A stretch of 64,000 nucleotides of DNA from Coenobita brevimanus (lineage: Eukaryota > Arthropoda > Malacostraca > Decapoda > Coenobitidae): contig CM064681.1 of NCBI GenBank assembly GCA_032717465.1, positions 17,011,916 through 17,075,915 of the forward strand, written 5' to 3'. Positions 35,520 to 48,728 of the stretch are shown in pieces. The notes below the pieces were generated by a model. It was not told the DNA's origin. It saw nothing but the letters and a program-made list of their open reading frames with translations, and did no database searches. Made by a program: the position numbers and the translations under genes. The number at the start of each line of letters is the position of its first letter. The stretch's first letter is position 1.

Positions 35520-35818
35520 AGAAATAACGGGAGTGCAGCCGATCGATGAATATGTTAGATTCTCACGATGGAAGTGGCTAGGACATGTGTATAGGAGACA
35601 GGGAATAGTACGAGGTACACCAGGGTGGGTGGCACTTGGTAGGAGAGGTAGAGGAAGGCCAAAAGAGACGTGGGTGAGGACAATGAGACGGGAAGCTGGA
35701 GATGAGTGTTGGGGAGATCTTGAGGAGTTAGCACAAGATAGGATGTGGTGGTGTGAGTTCATCGAGGCCCTATGCATCCCCGAGGGTGCCACAGGAAATG
35801 ATTGATTGATTGATTGTT
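35520..35818 (+). pseudogene. LINE ORF C-terminus with (ATTG)n tail
   Basis: The frame 35533-35805 encodes WKWLGHVYRRQG, GRRGRGRPKETWVRTMRR and LAQDRMWWCEFIEALC. This is the C-terminal region found after RT in RTE-like and related LINE proteins ('endonuclease-reverse transcriptase' annotations). It ends at TGA followed by a (TTGA)n run to 35818, as expected for a LINE with a simple-repeat tail. The rest of the element is absent (5'-truncated). Confidence 0.75.
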
Positions 35819-36720
35819 TTTATAATTTCGTGAATAGAATGATGATCACAGAAGAGGTTCATCTGTTGTTTTCTAGAACACCAATCAAAGGTCAAAGCCA
35901 CAGGGCATGGTCAATGCACACATCATTTATTTGATGAAGACTAAACTTTGGAGATGGGCTCAGGTTAAGACAAAGTTAGGGAACTGATTTTGAGAACAAT
36001 TAGTCAAAGGTAAAGATCAATAGTCAGAATGTCAACGAAAAAGAAACTGATCTGATCTGAACTGAACCAGAGTTGGTGGAAGCCCTAAGGTCAGTACAGG
36101 TATGATGAAATTCGATTTTCAGGGCACTTTGCCAGGCCAAAGTCAAATATCGCCCCTTTGACAGGTGATGGTAGGTTTATTGTCTGCTCCACATAGCGAT
36201 CCGTTGTTTCTCAATAAGAACAAATTGGTCAGTAAGGGAAATGGGTCCACTGGGAAAGTAGGTCCAAGGGGAAAATAGGTTCACGGGAAAACTGGTTGAA
36301 TGGGGAAAATGGGTTCCTGAAAGGAAAATAGCTTGGAAGGAAATAACAATTTACGGATGAATCTATAACAAGCAAGAGTAATTGGCAGACCCTGAATGTG
36401 GTATTTATAGCTTCTTTCGGCGAACACCATTATTTACTACAGATGGGCAAAGAAATATAAGGGAATAAGGTTACTTTCCTATTTTTTGAGTCTTGTCCAA
36501 CTGTAATGAACATCAGCAAGCATGTATTAATCCTTTCAATATAAAGAAGTTTCACCAACTAGTTACCACGATACGATGGTCTTCAGCTACGGTTAGACTT
36601 CTTGAAATAAAGTTTCAGTGACGTTTGTATCATTGTTCCATTTCGAAAAATCACTCCTTAACTGAATCATATAACACGGAAACGGCAAGAACACATAAAT
36701 GAAGTCGTCACCCCCCTCCC
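35819..36720. other. No gene recognised
   Basis: Up to about 36130 this continues the AAGGTCA-type repeat. After that, short phrases such as GGGGAAAATAGGTT recur near 36240-36310. Nothing else is supportable. Confidence 0.45.
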
Positions 36721-36723
36721 CTC

Positions 36724-36726
<3 letters not shown>

Positions 36727-36778
<52 letters not shown>
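36727..36778. repeat. (GA)n microsatellite
   Basis: An uninterrupted GA array. Confidence 0.98.
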
Positions 36779-36781
<3 letters not shown>

Positions 36782-36838
36782 TCGAATAATCCAGATGAAT
36801 GGTCTAGTGCTGTTTGTTTTTAGTGCTGTTTGTTTTTA

Positions 36839-36840
<2 letters not shown>

Positions 36841-36909
<69 letters not shown>
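36841..36909. repeat. (CA)n microsatellite
   Basis: A CA array about 50 bases upstream of the putative first visible IR exon. Confidence 0.98.
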
Positions 36910-36963
36910 CACAATAATCTTAGTGAAATAGCATTGTAGTATTGACTGCATTTTTTCCCCCAG

Positions 36964-37082
36964 ATACAAGACTTTTGGCAGACTACGCAAGCCAAGTGAT
37001 CGAGGCAGTGCTGACAAAGATAAACCAAGACAAATGTTTCCTGCTCGTGCTTAGTGATGGTGTCGCTCCACCTCACAGCCTG
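36964..37082 (+). CDS. IR exon 1 of the visible part
   Basis: The acceptor TTTTTCCCCCAG precedes 36964. The reading frame gives TRLLADYASQVIEAVLTKIN then QDKCFLLVLSDGVAPPHSL, matching the start of decapod IR N-terminal domains. The 3' limit is a guess. A GT at 37083 would keep phase 0 with exon 2, but it is a weak donor, and the frame stays open to 37123. Earlier exons and the signal peptide are not visible. Confidence 0.55.
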
Positions 37083-37147
37083 GTTAGAGAGATAGTGCGG
37101 AATATACACCGTACAAAACTATGTAATCTATCTATCTATATACCTAG

Positions 37148-37335
37148 GCTGCTTCCCCCAAGGAAAGGGAGGTAGCCGAGACAGGACGACACACTCCCCA
37201 ATTACTCATCCATTCAAACACATTCATTCGCATCTTAGCCCCAAAAGGGAGAACGGACAGATCCTCACCGCACCACACCGCACAAGGGTCAACTGCGCAA
37301 TGCAATCAGTGACATCCACAGCAGGGTCCGACTAT
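37148..37335 (+). repeat. Interspersed repeat, copy 2 (truncated)
   Basis: Matches 16512-16700 in the same order (CTTCCCCCAAGGAAAGG, GACAGGACGACACACTCCC, CACCACACCGCAC). It lies in the first visible intron of the IR gene and lacks the A-rich end present in copy 1. Confidence 0.75.
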
Positions 37336-37339
37336 GTAA

Positions 37340-38270
37340 TGGATATTTATATTTATACTCAATCTTTTGTTACCATAAAAGAGCATCTATGAGGTATGTA
37401 TGTTCTGTACATAATATTAAACTGGGTCCCTGAAGCTCAGATGGTAGCCCCCTTTATGCAAAAACTGCTTTGCCAAACAAAGATTTGTATATAGTGCTCG
37501 GACAATGCATGCATATTTTTTTAATTTATTATAAACTGCTAAATAACTAGTCAACTGTATGAAGTGCCCGAAATTAGACGATCTAACTGCGCGTCCATAC
37601 GTGTACTGGGACATTTGTTGACAAAACAGCTTTGGACAGATGTATGTAAACTTCTTATAATGCAGCTTCAAACCTGCTGGCAGTAGAGGTGATGGGATAA
37701 ATGTGTCCATTCAAGGCAGCTGAGACTTCATCATGATGTTGCCAACATGATCTGGATGCTGTTGTTCCCAGCATGTTTGCAGCTTGTTCGTTATTGTGTT
37801 GTTTACATACTGCCAGCACTTGTTCAGGCATACGTGTGGATGCGCCCTAACCGCCCCCTGCCCCCCCCCCCTTACACACTCGAGCATCTATGAGGTAAAT
37901 ATTGACTAAACTCGTAGAACTGTTTGGGTTCAGATTTAAGCAGCGTCATATTTTCTGACAGAGACATTCCACGGAATCTTTTACAGGCAATCAAACCATG
38001 CCGATAAATTACACCGTATTACGAAGCTGCCGAAATCTTCTCAAATTCTGATATAAGAATATTCCTCTATGTACCTACATTCACTCAAGGATTCACTGGA
38101 ATACACCGCACTAATATCAGTATCTTGAAAAGTAGCCACTACTGGCAGTCCAATTCTGAGGATGACTTATGTTAAACCAAGCTAATTTTGTGATACTTCA
38201 AGATTTTAGAGGACAGAGAAAAACTAATGTACTTTAGAACATACTGAATACAGTACACAATCTCTTATGT
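37340..38270. other. Intronic sequence of the IR gene, no further feature
   Basis: Noncoding; includes a poly-C run at 37862-37871. The minus-strand ORF at 37417-37710 has no recognisable motif. Confidence 0.5.
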
Positions 38271-38280
38271 TGTGTTCCAG

Positions 38281-38397
38281 TACATGTCTGATGTTGAAGC
38301 GGCGTGGGGCATGGGTGTGTTCGACGTGGGTGTGGATGGCCAGGGTGCTAACATGACACAGGGACAGCTCTCCCAGGTGGTCAGTCAGTCTCGCCGG
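38281..38397 (+). CDS. IR exon 2
   Basis: Acceptor GTGTTCCAG before 38281 and donor CGG|GTAGGT after 38397, both in phase 0. Translation: YMSDVEAAWGMGVFDVGVDG then QGANMTQGQLSQVVSQSRR. A minisatellite starts at the donor. Confidence 0.7.
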
Positions 38398-38575
38398 GTA
38401 GGTCACTCTCACATTACTGCTGAGTCGGGCAGGTCACTTTCACATTACTGCTGAGGCATGTAGGCCACTCACATTATTGCTGAGGCAGCTAGGCCAGTCT
38501 CACATTACTGCTGACGTGGGTAGATAGATCACCCTCACATTATTTCTGAGGCAGATAGGTCACTCAGCTAACTTT
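38398..38575. repeat. Intronic minisatellite, about 35-40 bp period, five copies
   Basis: The unit is close to GTAGGTCACTCTCACATTAC then TGCTGAG. Five diverged copies start exactly at the splice donor of IR exon 2, so the donor-like GTAGGTCAC motif is itself repeated. Confidence 0.85.
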
Positions 38576-38604
38576 TACCCTGGTGACGTCAGCAGCTGCG
38601 ACAG

Positions 38605-38828
38605 GTGTCATGGTGCGTGACAGTGGTGGTGGTGAATGATGACCCAGCCTTCCTCGCCGCCTTCGCTGAGTCGTTCCTCAAGGATCGCCTCCTGGTGTGG
38701 TCGACGAAGCTCCTGTTGGTCACTAGCCTGCCCAGGGAGGACCTTAGGGCTTTACTCGCCTCTCACTGGACCTTCTCTATGATGAATACTATGGCAATGA
38801 ACATCAATATGTTTGCACGATCACCCAT
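38605..38828 (+). CDS. IR exon 3
   Basis: Acceptor GCGACAG before 38605; strong donor GTAAGT at 38829. Joined to exon 2 it reads SRR|VSWCVTVVVVNDDPAFL then AAFAESFLKDRLLVWSTKLL and LASHWTFSMMNTMAMNINM. This is the most diagnostic IR exon here. Confidence 0.8.
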
Positions 38829-38867
38829 GTAAGTCTTTGGCCGAATGACATTGACCCACGATTTTAA

Positions 38868-39112
38868 CAGCTGTGGAGAGGATGGAGGGTGAGAGACTGA
38901 CGAGGAGAGTGTATAAGTGAGATGGAGGGGGGAGAGGGAGGGGAAGGCCGAGGATGAGATGGAAGGATGGAGTGGAGAGGTATATGAGAGAGGGGGGTGT
39001 GAGTTGGGAGCAGGGCAGTGAAATGGCGGGGGACAGGGCGACGTGGAGGCGATTTGCTTGTGGCCACCCCGTACGGGATTAAGGCGTCTGGCAATAGATA
39101 GATAGATAGATA
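38868..39112 (+). mobile_element. Family Z RTE 3' fragment with (ATAG)n tail
   Basis: From GTGGAGAGGATGGAGGGTGA to GGCGTCTGGCAAT it matches the 3' end of family Z at 47641-47865 with few changes, then ends in (ATAG)n. It is a 5'-truncated RTE insertion in the intron after IR exon 3, about 40 bases past the donor. Confidence 0.9.
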
Positions 39113-40530
39113 GATATTTACTGAAAAGCAACATACTCAATATCTCTTAAGGTTCAAGAATGAGGTGAATCATAAGGTTCTAGTTAGTTTTGTTTCCCTC
39201 TTACAAAATACTTTGGTACCTTCCTCCACCTCCTCTCTCCTCAGTTTATGGTCCTACCTATCCTCACCCACACAAAACGTTAGCATGCTGCATTCCCCGA
39301 TGCTAAAGATCATATGCGAAGAATTTCTTAATCTACTACTTCAATTTTGCGTGCTTTGCTGACTGCAGGCCCATAAGAACAAAACAAGTATGTTTTCTTC
39401 CTTTTATTGTGGGCGGGGAAGAATGTGATATAATCCTTTACTTCAGTCACAGTATTAATCCTACGCCAACTTTTTTACAGGGTATATGCTTTTGGACTTT
39501 CCCCACCTTCCGCACAGTTTCAGCTCTTATCACACATTTCTTTATCTTCACGCCCGTTTCTTTATACCATTCCTGTCATAAAATTTGGATGCGAATAAAT
39601 AACCCTCCACTGCTTTTGAACCGCTAATCCTAAAGCATATGTTTTCACAGGGTATACTTTTATCTCCTCACTCAATCGTCAAAAAAATTTCCAGCCCATC
39701 TGACACATTTCATTGTTCGTAACGCCCATTCCTTTATATGTAGTTTGAAAGTTTTGTGGCATGATGCAGGTCACGTGTTCGGCAAACGCGCTATTTGAAA
39801 ATGGCTGACATTGTTCACTTAGCATGTAAGAAAATTCAAACGGGAGAAATAGTTTGTATATATAGAAAGTATATAAAAAGCAGTGGTAAGTTTATCGGGC
39901 CATAGCTACCGTTATCAGATAAAAGTTACTAATTTACCGTTCACCAAATACTGAAATCAGATACTGACCTCATAAAGCAATGTCACAGGTTTTTGTCACT
40001 ATCTTTTAACACGTGTCCATGAATCTGGGTGGTAAAAAATTTAGAACATTCCAGACTACCGGAATAAGTGAGAACATGTGCTGTAAATATATGCAACAGC
40101 CGCCTTTTTATTCAGTGGGCGTATTTAGGGAGAAGAATTGAGAAAGGGGCTGTCATGAACAGCGTCACAGGTGTTAGTGTCAAAGAGGTGAGGTACAGGT
40201 GGGAAAGACAGTGATAACCATCTGAGATATATTTAGTCGTCTCCTCTTGGAACTTGAAACAGTGATTATTTAATATTTTTTGTTAACATTTTAGGTTCGC
40301 TGTGTATATGTGATATTCATTGAATTTGGATGAGATGTACATGATGTTCAATGGATGACGCATATACAGTATAGTAGTGATTGTAAAAATATGCAACATA
40401 TCGTAATGGCAATAATGTTTGGTAAAGTGTTATAACAGAAATTACTTATTTCTATCCTATATCAGCACATACACCATAAAACCAAATAAACTGTTCGTTT
40501 TCAACAGCTCAGTATTTAATTTTACCTTGC
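39113..40530. other. Intron of the IR gene, otherwise unassigned
   Basis: AT-rich noncoding DNA. No other exon or element was recognised. The short phrase ACAGGGTATA(T/C)(G/T)CTTTT recurs at about 39478 and 39649. Confidence 0.5.
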
Positions 40531-40532
40531 AG

Positions 40533-40722
40533 ATACGACTTGTATGCACACCTGCCCTACACCCCTATCGGTGCCCAGGTGGTACAGGTGGCTTCTTGGA
40601 CTCCTGCCCGAGGATTCCTCAACCTAAAGTCACTCAGCTTATTTCCTCACAAATTCCACAAGTTCGTGATGCAAACATTCCCTGTATTTGAGGAGGTCGC
40701 TGTCACCTATGAGAGAATTTAA
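40533..40722 (+). CDS. IR exon 4, ending in an early stop
   Basis: Acceptor TTTTACCTTGCAG before 40533. Its first base completes the split codon from exon 3 (phase 2). Translation: IYDLYAHLPYTPIGAQVVQV then ASWTPARGFLNLKSLSLFPH, then a region that drifts from the family and stops at TAA 40720-40722. Complete IRs continue into the ligand-binding domain at this point. Confidence 0.75.
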
Positions 40723-41270
40723 AGATTTTGATATTGTAGCAGAAATATGTAAGAATAGACTAACCATCTTCTCAAACTCCTAAGTTTTAACACTATGTGG
40801 AGTGTATGGGATGTTGTACAAGTCTCTTGAATTGTTAAGAAAAGGGTCAGGATATTAAATTTCATACATACAGTTCAACAAATTTCAGCACTTTATGCAC
40901 AGTACCAAAATTATTAGAATTATAATAATCAGTTTCCAGTCATTTATAGACAGAAGTTACAAGTCATGCGGAGATTCACACAGGTCGCAATTTGAAGTGT
41001 ACTGGCGTTTATTATTTTGGCCACTACCTAAAAATAGAACAATGCATAATATGAAGGTTGGTGAGGATGAAAATAGGTTAAAATATCCACTTAATACATA
41101 AATATTGCATATCTGGAAGTTATGGAACATTTTTTGACAGACAGATCTCATCAAATTCTGGGACAATTTGTACATATAATGGAAAGGAAAAAGATATCAG
41201 TTTGTAAAATGTGAAGAAGAATTCAATAGGTATGCATTAAATAGGGATAGTCTCACTTTAAGTTTTGATG
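40723..41270. other. No gene recognised
   Basis: AT-rich sequence downstream of the IR fragment. No ligand-binding or channel exon was found. Confidence 0.5.
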
Positions 41271-41994
<724 letters not shown>

Positions 41995-42400
41995 TTCCTC
42001 TGGTTTCCATACTCTACCCTGCCTCACCTTATCCTATCTAACCTTTCCCTGCAATACGTTTTCTACCTTAACTATCTCTTTTTACCCTTTACTGCCTCTT
42101 CCTGCCCTACCCTGCCGTTCCTTACTCTACCATATCCCCCCTTTCTCTACCCTGCCTCTCCATACACTGCCTTTCCTCTTCCTATCTTGCCATGCCTCTC
42201 CTTACTCGGCCCTCCCTACCCTACCCTGCCTTTCTTTATTCCACCTTACCACTCTTTGCCCTACCTTGCCTCTCCTTACCCTACCCTGCCCTTCCTTGCC
42301 TTACCCTGCCTCTACTTACTATACCGTGCCTCTCCACACCCTTCCTTCTTTCTTCTTTTCTTACTGTGCCTTTCCTACCCTACCCTGACACTATTCTTGT
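41995..42400. repeat. Pyrimidine-rich degenerate minisatellite
   Basis: Irregular repeats of TACCCTGCCTCTCCTTACCC and variants, almost all C and T on the plus strand. Pro/Leu-rich readings are repeat artefacts. Confidence 0.85.
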
Positions 42401-43217
<817 letters not shown>

Positions 43218-43479
43218 CCAATACATAGGTACTGCTATTCCAACTACAACCATCATCCGAGTATAACAATCTTACCACCATCTTCTATCGCCATCTTCAT
43301 TTAGGAGCCATCATTATCTTTCAACACTTACCACCACCTGCAGCTAGTTATCACTCTCTCCCCTACTTACCAGTCAATACCATCAACACCACATAAAACA
43401 GTATCACTATCACTACCACCACTGTTCTCGACGACAGGCCACGAAACAACGAAAATTTATTGATTAAACGAGGTCTCCC

Positions 43480-44115
43480 CCCAAGCCTACCCTGTACGCT
43501 GCTTAACATTTAGGTCATCTACATATATACCAAGAGGGTTAGTCAGAATGGACAGTTGCTCCCTGCTTTTGGACCTGAGCGGACGTCTTGTAGCTACTGA
43601 AAAAGGTACTGTGAGATACTTGAATTTCTTTACTATAGGGACGTCAGTTTTATTTCCTTGCTGCCACCCCACAGCCTTATTAAGCTTAGATGAGACCTTT
43701 CGAACTGGAAGATTTGGATAAAATCATTATTACGTCAGCTTGCACGAGTGTATCATTCTAAATGATTCCTTGCTGTCTTGGTCCAAGGCTTGCGTTTTCG
43801 TCGGTTATGGAAGTTACGTAACATCTCATCTTTAGGTATTTAATTTTTGGTATTTCTGGTTGATACCCTTCTCTACATTATTCATGCAGAGGATGGTGAT
43901 ATTGTAAGGAATTCTGTAACGCACAAAAGAAGAGCAAATTGTAATAACGTAAACCGCGTGGCAAAAGGTGTAATGGAGCTTCCTCAACCGACGAGAATAA
44001 TGACCCAGGAGTTTTATTAGGCATACAGAAAACTTTGAGAACATCATAGATAGGATATAACCTTCTTGAACTCCTTTCATGTGAGAGGTATTTTCTAATT
44101 TAAATGGTATCACCG
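43480..44115 (-). pseudogene. Possible RT relic
   Basis: On the minus strand, KGVQEGYILSMMFSKF (44075-44030) resembles the GVRQGxxLSPxLF box of reverse transcriptases. VKKFKYLTVPFS (about 43625) resembles the FKYLG box, at a plausible distance. No FADD box could be found between them. Weak evidence. Confidence 0.3.
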
Positions 44116-45387
44116 GGAGAACAAGAATCTATTAAGACGACTATACTCTACTTAGGAAAGTCCCGTGGTGATGAAAAGGTTACCGTGAAGACTATCTTAC
44201 TCTTCACTCTCGGTTTCTTTCAAAAGCTAAATGACAGTTTGTGAGTTTCTTGGGCTAAAGAGAATTAAATGTCATCCTATCGTTTGACGATTTGATAAAC
44301 CCATTGCGTTAATACTGAAACATCCCACACTGACTTTAGTGTCTTTAACCCATGGACATTGGTGTTTCATTCTTGCAATCTTCAGCTGACCTAAATCAGC
44401 TGATGAGAAACTCAAGACTTAAAGGGGTACATAAACAGTTGGCTTCATTAACACCTTCAGTACTGTGGTGCTCTCCTAAGCTGTCGGAGAGAAAATTGAA
44501 GTTCAGATTTAATTTTAGTAAAAAAAAGTGAAAATATGGATATTTGTTTGATTATTTCCAATATTTTACATTGATAACATGGAAGATATTCAATGCACAT
44601 AGTGCCGAATATGGACTTTTAGTTTCTTCAAATCCGTTGTCTCTCTGCAACTCAGTGCCACACAGCGTCATTTTCAGATCATATATAAGAAGGGAATCCT
44701 AAGGTAATGACCCATGAACTTCGTGATTGAGTCGACCGGCGAAGGGCGGTACGAATAGTACCCTCCCCACCAGATACACTGTGCAGCAACAATTGGCACT
44801 TAAGGGTTAATCGTATCCCCTAGAGGAAGGGAATCGTAGTCACGGTTTCACGCTGACTGAAGTCCTATGGTCCAGTGTTTAATGTGGTAATTTAAAGATT
44901 TCATAACCCATACAAGGGACAGTTTAAGGTAGCACTGTTACTCGTACTGTCTGGAAATGCTTCGAGCTGCAAATACCATGTCTTATTTCGGTGCGAAACC
45001 CTGGCCACGATTCACTAACAACCTATGAAAGAGGTAGAGGGTGTGTAGAAACTGTGGTTCATGGTTGTCCGTGCATTGGCTTGAGTTCCTCCTCAGCAAC
45101 GTGCAACCTTTGTAGAGTATTACAGTAATTCTAAGGAAATTTTCTTCATTTTGGACAACCAGACGCAGTCAGAATGGTCAGTTGATACTGTCAAAAAGAT
45201 AACTCTTTTCTCCGTTCTTACTCTACCTGAAATTTTTAAATACAGGCCTTTCCTAGCGGACGAGTTTAAGAGGGATATACGTAAAACCCTTCAAAGAGAA
45301 AGGAATGTCCAAATTTTCATATAATCGTCTGAAATTAGAAAAAAAAAAAAACATCCAGCTGAAGCGTTTAACATTTACCCCTGCTAA

Positions 45388-45391
<4 letters not shown>
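44116..45391. other. Unassigned; contains one shared repeat block
   Basis: No gene recognised. The stretch at 44705-44770 (GACCCATGAACTTCG, then GGCGAAGGGCGGTACG and TAGTACCCT) matches 4405-4465, inside the RT relic near the left end, in the same plus-strand orientation. Confidence 0.5.
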
Positions 45392-45470
<79 letters not shown>

Positions 45471-45507
45471 CTATATATATATAACTATATATATATAACT
45501 ATATATA

Positions 45508-45560
<53 letters not shown>

Positions 45561-45597
45561 CTATATATATAACTATATATATATAACTATATATATA

Positions 45598-45687
<90 letters not shown>
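45392..45687. repeat. Long (TA)n array with periodic AACTATA interruptions
   Basis: About 295 bases of TA repeat. In two zones (45469-45515 and 45559-45605) the array is broken by TAACTATATA units at short regular spacing. Confidence 0.97.
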
Positions 45688-45689
<2 letters not shown>

Positions 45690-47864
45690 GAGTAGTTGCA
45701 AGGAGAGTGGAAAGGTTACAAGAGGATGAGAAAAAGGCAGAGTATAAGAGAGAAGTGGAGGAACGATTGGGCAAATATGAATTGGGGCAGATGGGAGACG
45801 TGGAAGGTGTGTGTAGGATATTTACAGAAGAAATATGTGCAGCATGTGAAGTGGTGTGTGGAAGGAAGAGAAGACAGAGGGGGGTGCAAGGAACAGCGTG
45901 GTGGACTGAAGAGGTGAGACAGACTGTGGCACAAAAGAAGAAAGCATACAATGGATGGATGAGAAATAGGGGCGTGGAAGAAGTTGAGAGGCGGAAGAGA
46001 GAGTTTTAGGTAGAAAGAAAGAGAGAGGTGAAAAGATTAGTAAGAGAGAGTAAGAAGAGAGTGGATGAGGAATTTGGAAGGAATTTGAGTGTAAAGTGGA
46101 GGGACTGTAAGAAAATGTTCTGGAAAGTGGTGAAAAGAGTAAGACAGGGTGGAAGTGAAATTAGCAGGGGAGTGAAAGATAAAAATGGTAGATTACTAGT
46201 GGAGAAGGGAGAAAAAGTGAGCAGATGGAGAGAACATTTTAAGGAATTGTTGAACATAGAGGATGGAAGTAATGCGAGTATAAGTGGGTGGGGAATGGCT
46301 GGGAGAAGGAGGGAGGTGAGAAGACAGCAAGAAATCAGTAGGATAGAAGTTGTGGAAGCAATGAAGAAAGTTAAATCAGGGAAAGCCCCAGGAATTGATG
46401 GCGTGTGTGGTGAAATGCTGAAGCATAGGAGAGAGATAGTAGTAGAGAGGATGTGGAAGATGTGCAGATTGGCCTTGGAGGAAGGTAGAGTCCCGGAGGA
46501 TTGGAAGTCAGGTATAATTATTCCCTTGTAAAAAGGGAAAGGGGAAAAAGAAGTGTGTGGTAAGTATAGGGGCATTTGTCTTCTTAGTATAATAAGAAAA
46601 GTGTATGGTAGGATACTTATTGACAGAGTTAGAGAAAGAACAGATAAATTAGTTGGAGAAGAACAGGGAGGCTTTAGGAAGGGAAGAGGTTGTGTAGATA
46701 AGATATTCATTCTCAGACCTTTAGTGGAAAAGTTTCTAGAGAAGGGAAAGAAGTTGTATGCGGCTTTCATGGAAAGCATATGACAGGGTGGATAGACAAG
46801 GATTGTGGAAAGTGTTAAGAATATATGGAGTAGATGGGAAGTTGTTGAATGCTGTGAAGAGTATGTACGATGGTGCGAAGGCTGCAGTGCGTGTGGATGG
46901 TGAACTAAGTGAATTTTTCTCTTTGAAAGTTGTGTTGAAACAGGGATGTGTCATGTCCCCATGGTTGTTCAATCTGTACATGGATGGGGTAATAAAAGAG
47001 GTACAAGGTAGGGTTGTGGATGTTGGAGTGGCCCTGGTGAGAGAGGATAGTGTTTGGAAACTCCCTGTATTGTTGTTTGCAGGCGATACTGTATTGTTGA
47101 GTGAAGACGAAGGGGAGCTGCAAGGTTTGGTGGATGAGTTTGGGAGAGTGTGTAAGAAACGGAATCTAAAGGTGAATGTAGGGAAGAGTAAAGTGATGGT
47201 CTTTGAGAGAGGTGAAGTCAGTGAATGTACAGCGAGGTTGGATGGTGAGGAATTGGAAAATGTGAGTACGTTTAAGTACTTGGGTAGTGTGATGAGTAAG
47301 GATGGAGGTTTGGAAGGTGAAGTGCTTGAAAGGGTACAGCAGGGAAGAAAGGTTGCTGGTTCTTTGAAAGCAGTGATAAGAAACAGGGAAGTGAGCATGG
47401 AAGTGAAAAAGTTACTACATGACAGAATTATGGTACCAACTCTAACGTATGGAAGTGAAGCTTGGACGTTGTTGGAAGGACACAAGTCAAGAGTGAGAGC
47501 AGTGGAAATGAGTTATTTAAGAGGAGCCTGTGGAGTCACATAGAGAGACAGGCTGACGAATGAGGATATAAAGGAGCGTTGTGGTGTTGATGTGGATGTG
47601 ATAGGAAGCGTTATGAGGAACACACTGAGGTGGTTTGGCCATGTGGAGAGGATGGAGGGTGAAAGACTGACGAAGAGAGTGTATGTGAGTGAGGTGGAGG
47701 GGGGAAGAGGGAGGGGGAGGCCGAGGATGAGATGGAGGGATGGGGTGGAGAGGTATATGAGAGAGGGGGGTGTGAGTTGGGAGCAGGGCAGTGAAATGGC
47801 AGGGGACAGGGCGACTTGGAGGCGATTTGTTTGTGGCCACCTCAAACGGGATTGAGGCGTCTGG

Positions 47865-47865
<1 letters not shown>
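45690..47865 (+). pseudogene. Family Z RTE-type LINE, reverse transcriptase ORF, broken
   Basis: The linker and RT of an RTE-clade LINE are readable in one frame to 46770 and a second to 47855. Segments: QMGDVEGVCRIFTEEICAAC, KAPGIDGVCGEMLKH, PLxKGKG (stop), YRGICLLSIIRKVYGRILI, EEQGGFRKGRGCVDKI, AYDRVDRQGLW, LKQGCVMSPWLFNLYMDG, TFKYLGSVMSKDGG, LRWFGHVERMEGERLTK and GRGRPRMRWRDGVERYM. Breaks: TAG 46007-46009, TAA 46529-46531, a frameshift near 46772, TAG 47541-47543. The catalytic box reads LLFAGDTVLL, with Gly for the first Asp, so the enzyme would be dead even if reframed. Endonuclease is missing. The 3' end is followed by (TA)n. Other copies: 38868-39112 and 60835-62185. Confidence 0.92.

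Positions 47866-47940
<75 letters not shown>
47866..47940. repeat. (TA)n array between family Z and gypsy G1
   Basis: TA repeat directly after the RTE 3' end and directly before the G1 LTR. It continues on the other side of G1 (53320-53393), so G1 is inserted within it. Confidence 0.95.
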
Positions 47941-47944
<4 letters not shown>

Positions 47945-48728
47945 ACATAGCCTATGATTTCATCATCCTTTGTGTAATTTTAACGCACAGTTGCTGCATG
48001 TTTGATCACGAGCGTGTTCTGCCTCAGTCCCCCCCTTCTACCGTTATAGTAGAGTAAGTCGTCCTTTTTGTTATTCAGTGCGGGATTGTCGACCGTTTGT
48101 CCCCATCGCTTCATTTGCGCGTCCTTATTACAAGTTGTATCAAGCTCTCCTGGCTCCTATATAATGAGCTCAGTCTCTGCATCATTGCCACTTAGATCTG
48201 CTCCTCATTTTGTTCACATCTCTGTCCTCCCCTGTACAGATATTATTATTGTGAGTGCTCAAGAAGTCTCCAACCATCTAGCAGCTGTGTGTAATTTGAG
48301 TATAACTGTTATTGCATTTTTTCTTGTACTGTATAGCATAAGTTTAATTTGTAGGCCTAGTGAAGTTTTTGTAATTCGTGTGGGGTTCTTTATGTCAGTC
48401 ATTTCTGATAATAGTTTGTATCTGTAATTATTTATCTGGCATTCACTGAGTATTATCTGGTATCTCATTTTATCAGGGCTGACTTAGATAAATTTACTCT
48501 TGCTAATTTCGTGTTAATAGAGGCTATTGCAGTTAACCATATATTTAACCTGTTTTTGCCATTACATTATCCTTATGAGTCCTGAATGTTTTGTTGTTAA
48601 TTTAAGCATTAAACTTTAACTTGTAATTTTACCTAACTCTTTTGTTTTGAACCTGGAACTTTACGGGACAGTAGTGATTTTTAGCATTCTCACTGAAAGT
48701 GTACGTTATCTTTCTCTGTTCCGTAACA
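47941..48728 (+). repeat. G1 5' LTR
   Basis: 788 bp, starting TGTTACATAGCC and ending TTCCGTAACA. It contains CTATATAATGAGC (about 48158), a plausible TATA region, and is almost identical to 52532-53319. Confidence 0.96.

Larger units (their letters stand above)
36964..40722 (+). pseudogene. Ionotropic receptor (IR)-like gene fragment, four visible exons
   Basis: The sequence encodes the extracellular N-terminal region of a variant ionotropic glutamate receptor, the chemosensory IR family of arthropods, which act as ligand-gated cation channels in sensory dendrites. Candidate exons are 36964-about 37082, 38281-38397, 38605-38828 and 40533-40722, each with an AG acceptor. Exons 2-3 join in phase 0 and exons 3-4 in phase 2. 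Diagnostic stretches are VTVVVVNDDPAFLAAFAESF, LASHWTFSMMNT, YAHLPYTPIGAQVVQVASWT and FPHKFHKF, all close to decapod IR proteins. The last exon ends in TAA at 40720-40722, before the ligand-binding and channel domains, and none are found downstream. It is either a truncated pseudogene or lacks its later exons by rearrangement. The exon 1 donor is uncertain. Confidence 0.75.

Noticed and set aside
46006..47485. Long minus-strand ORFs (46006-46779 and 46736-47485)
   Set aside because: They are antisense to the RTE reverse transcriptase, Ser/Leu/Phe-rich and without motifs; shadows of the purine-rich coding strand.
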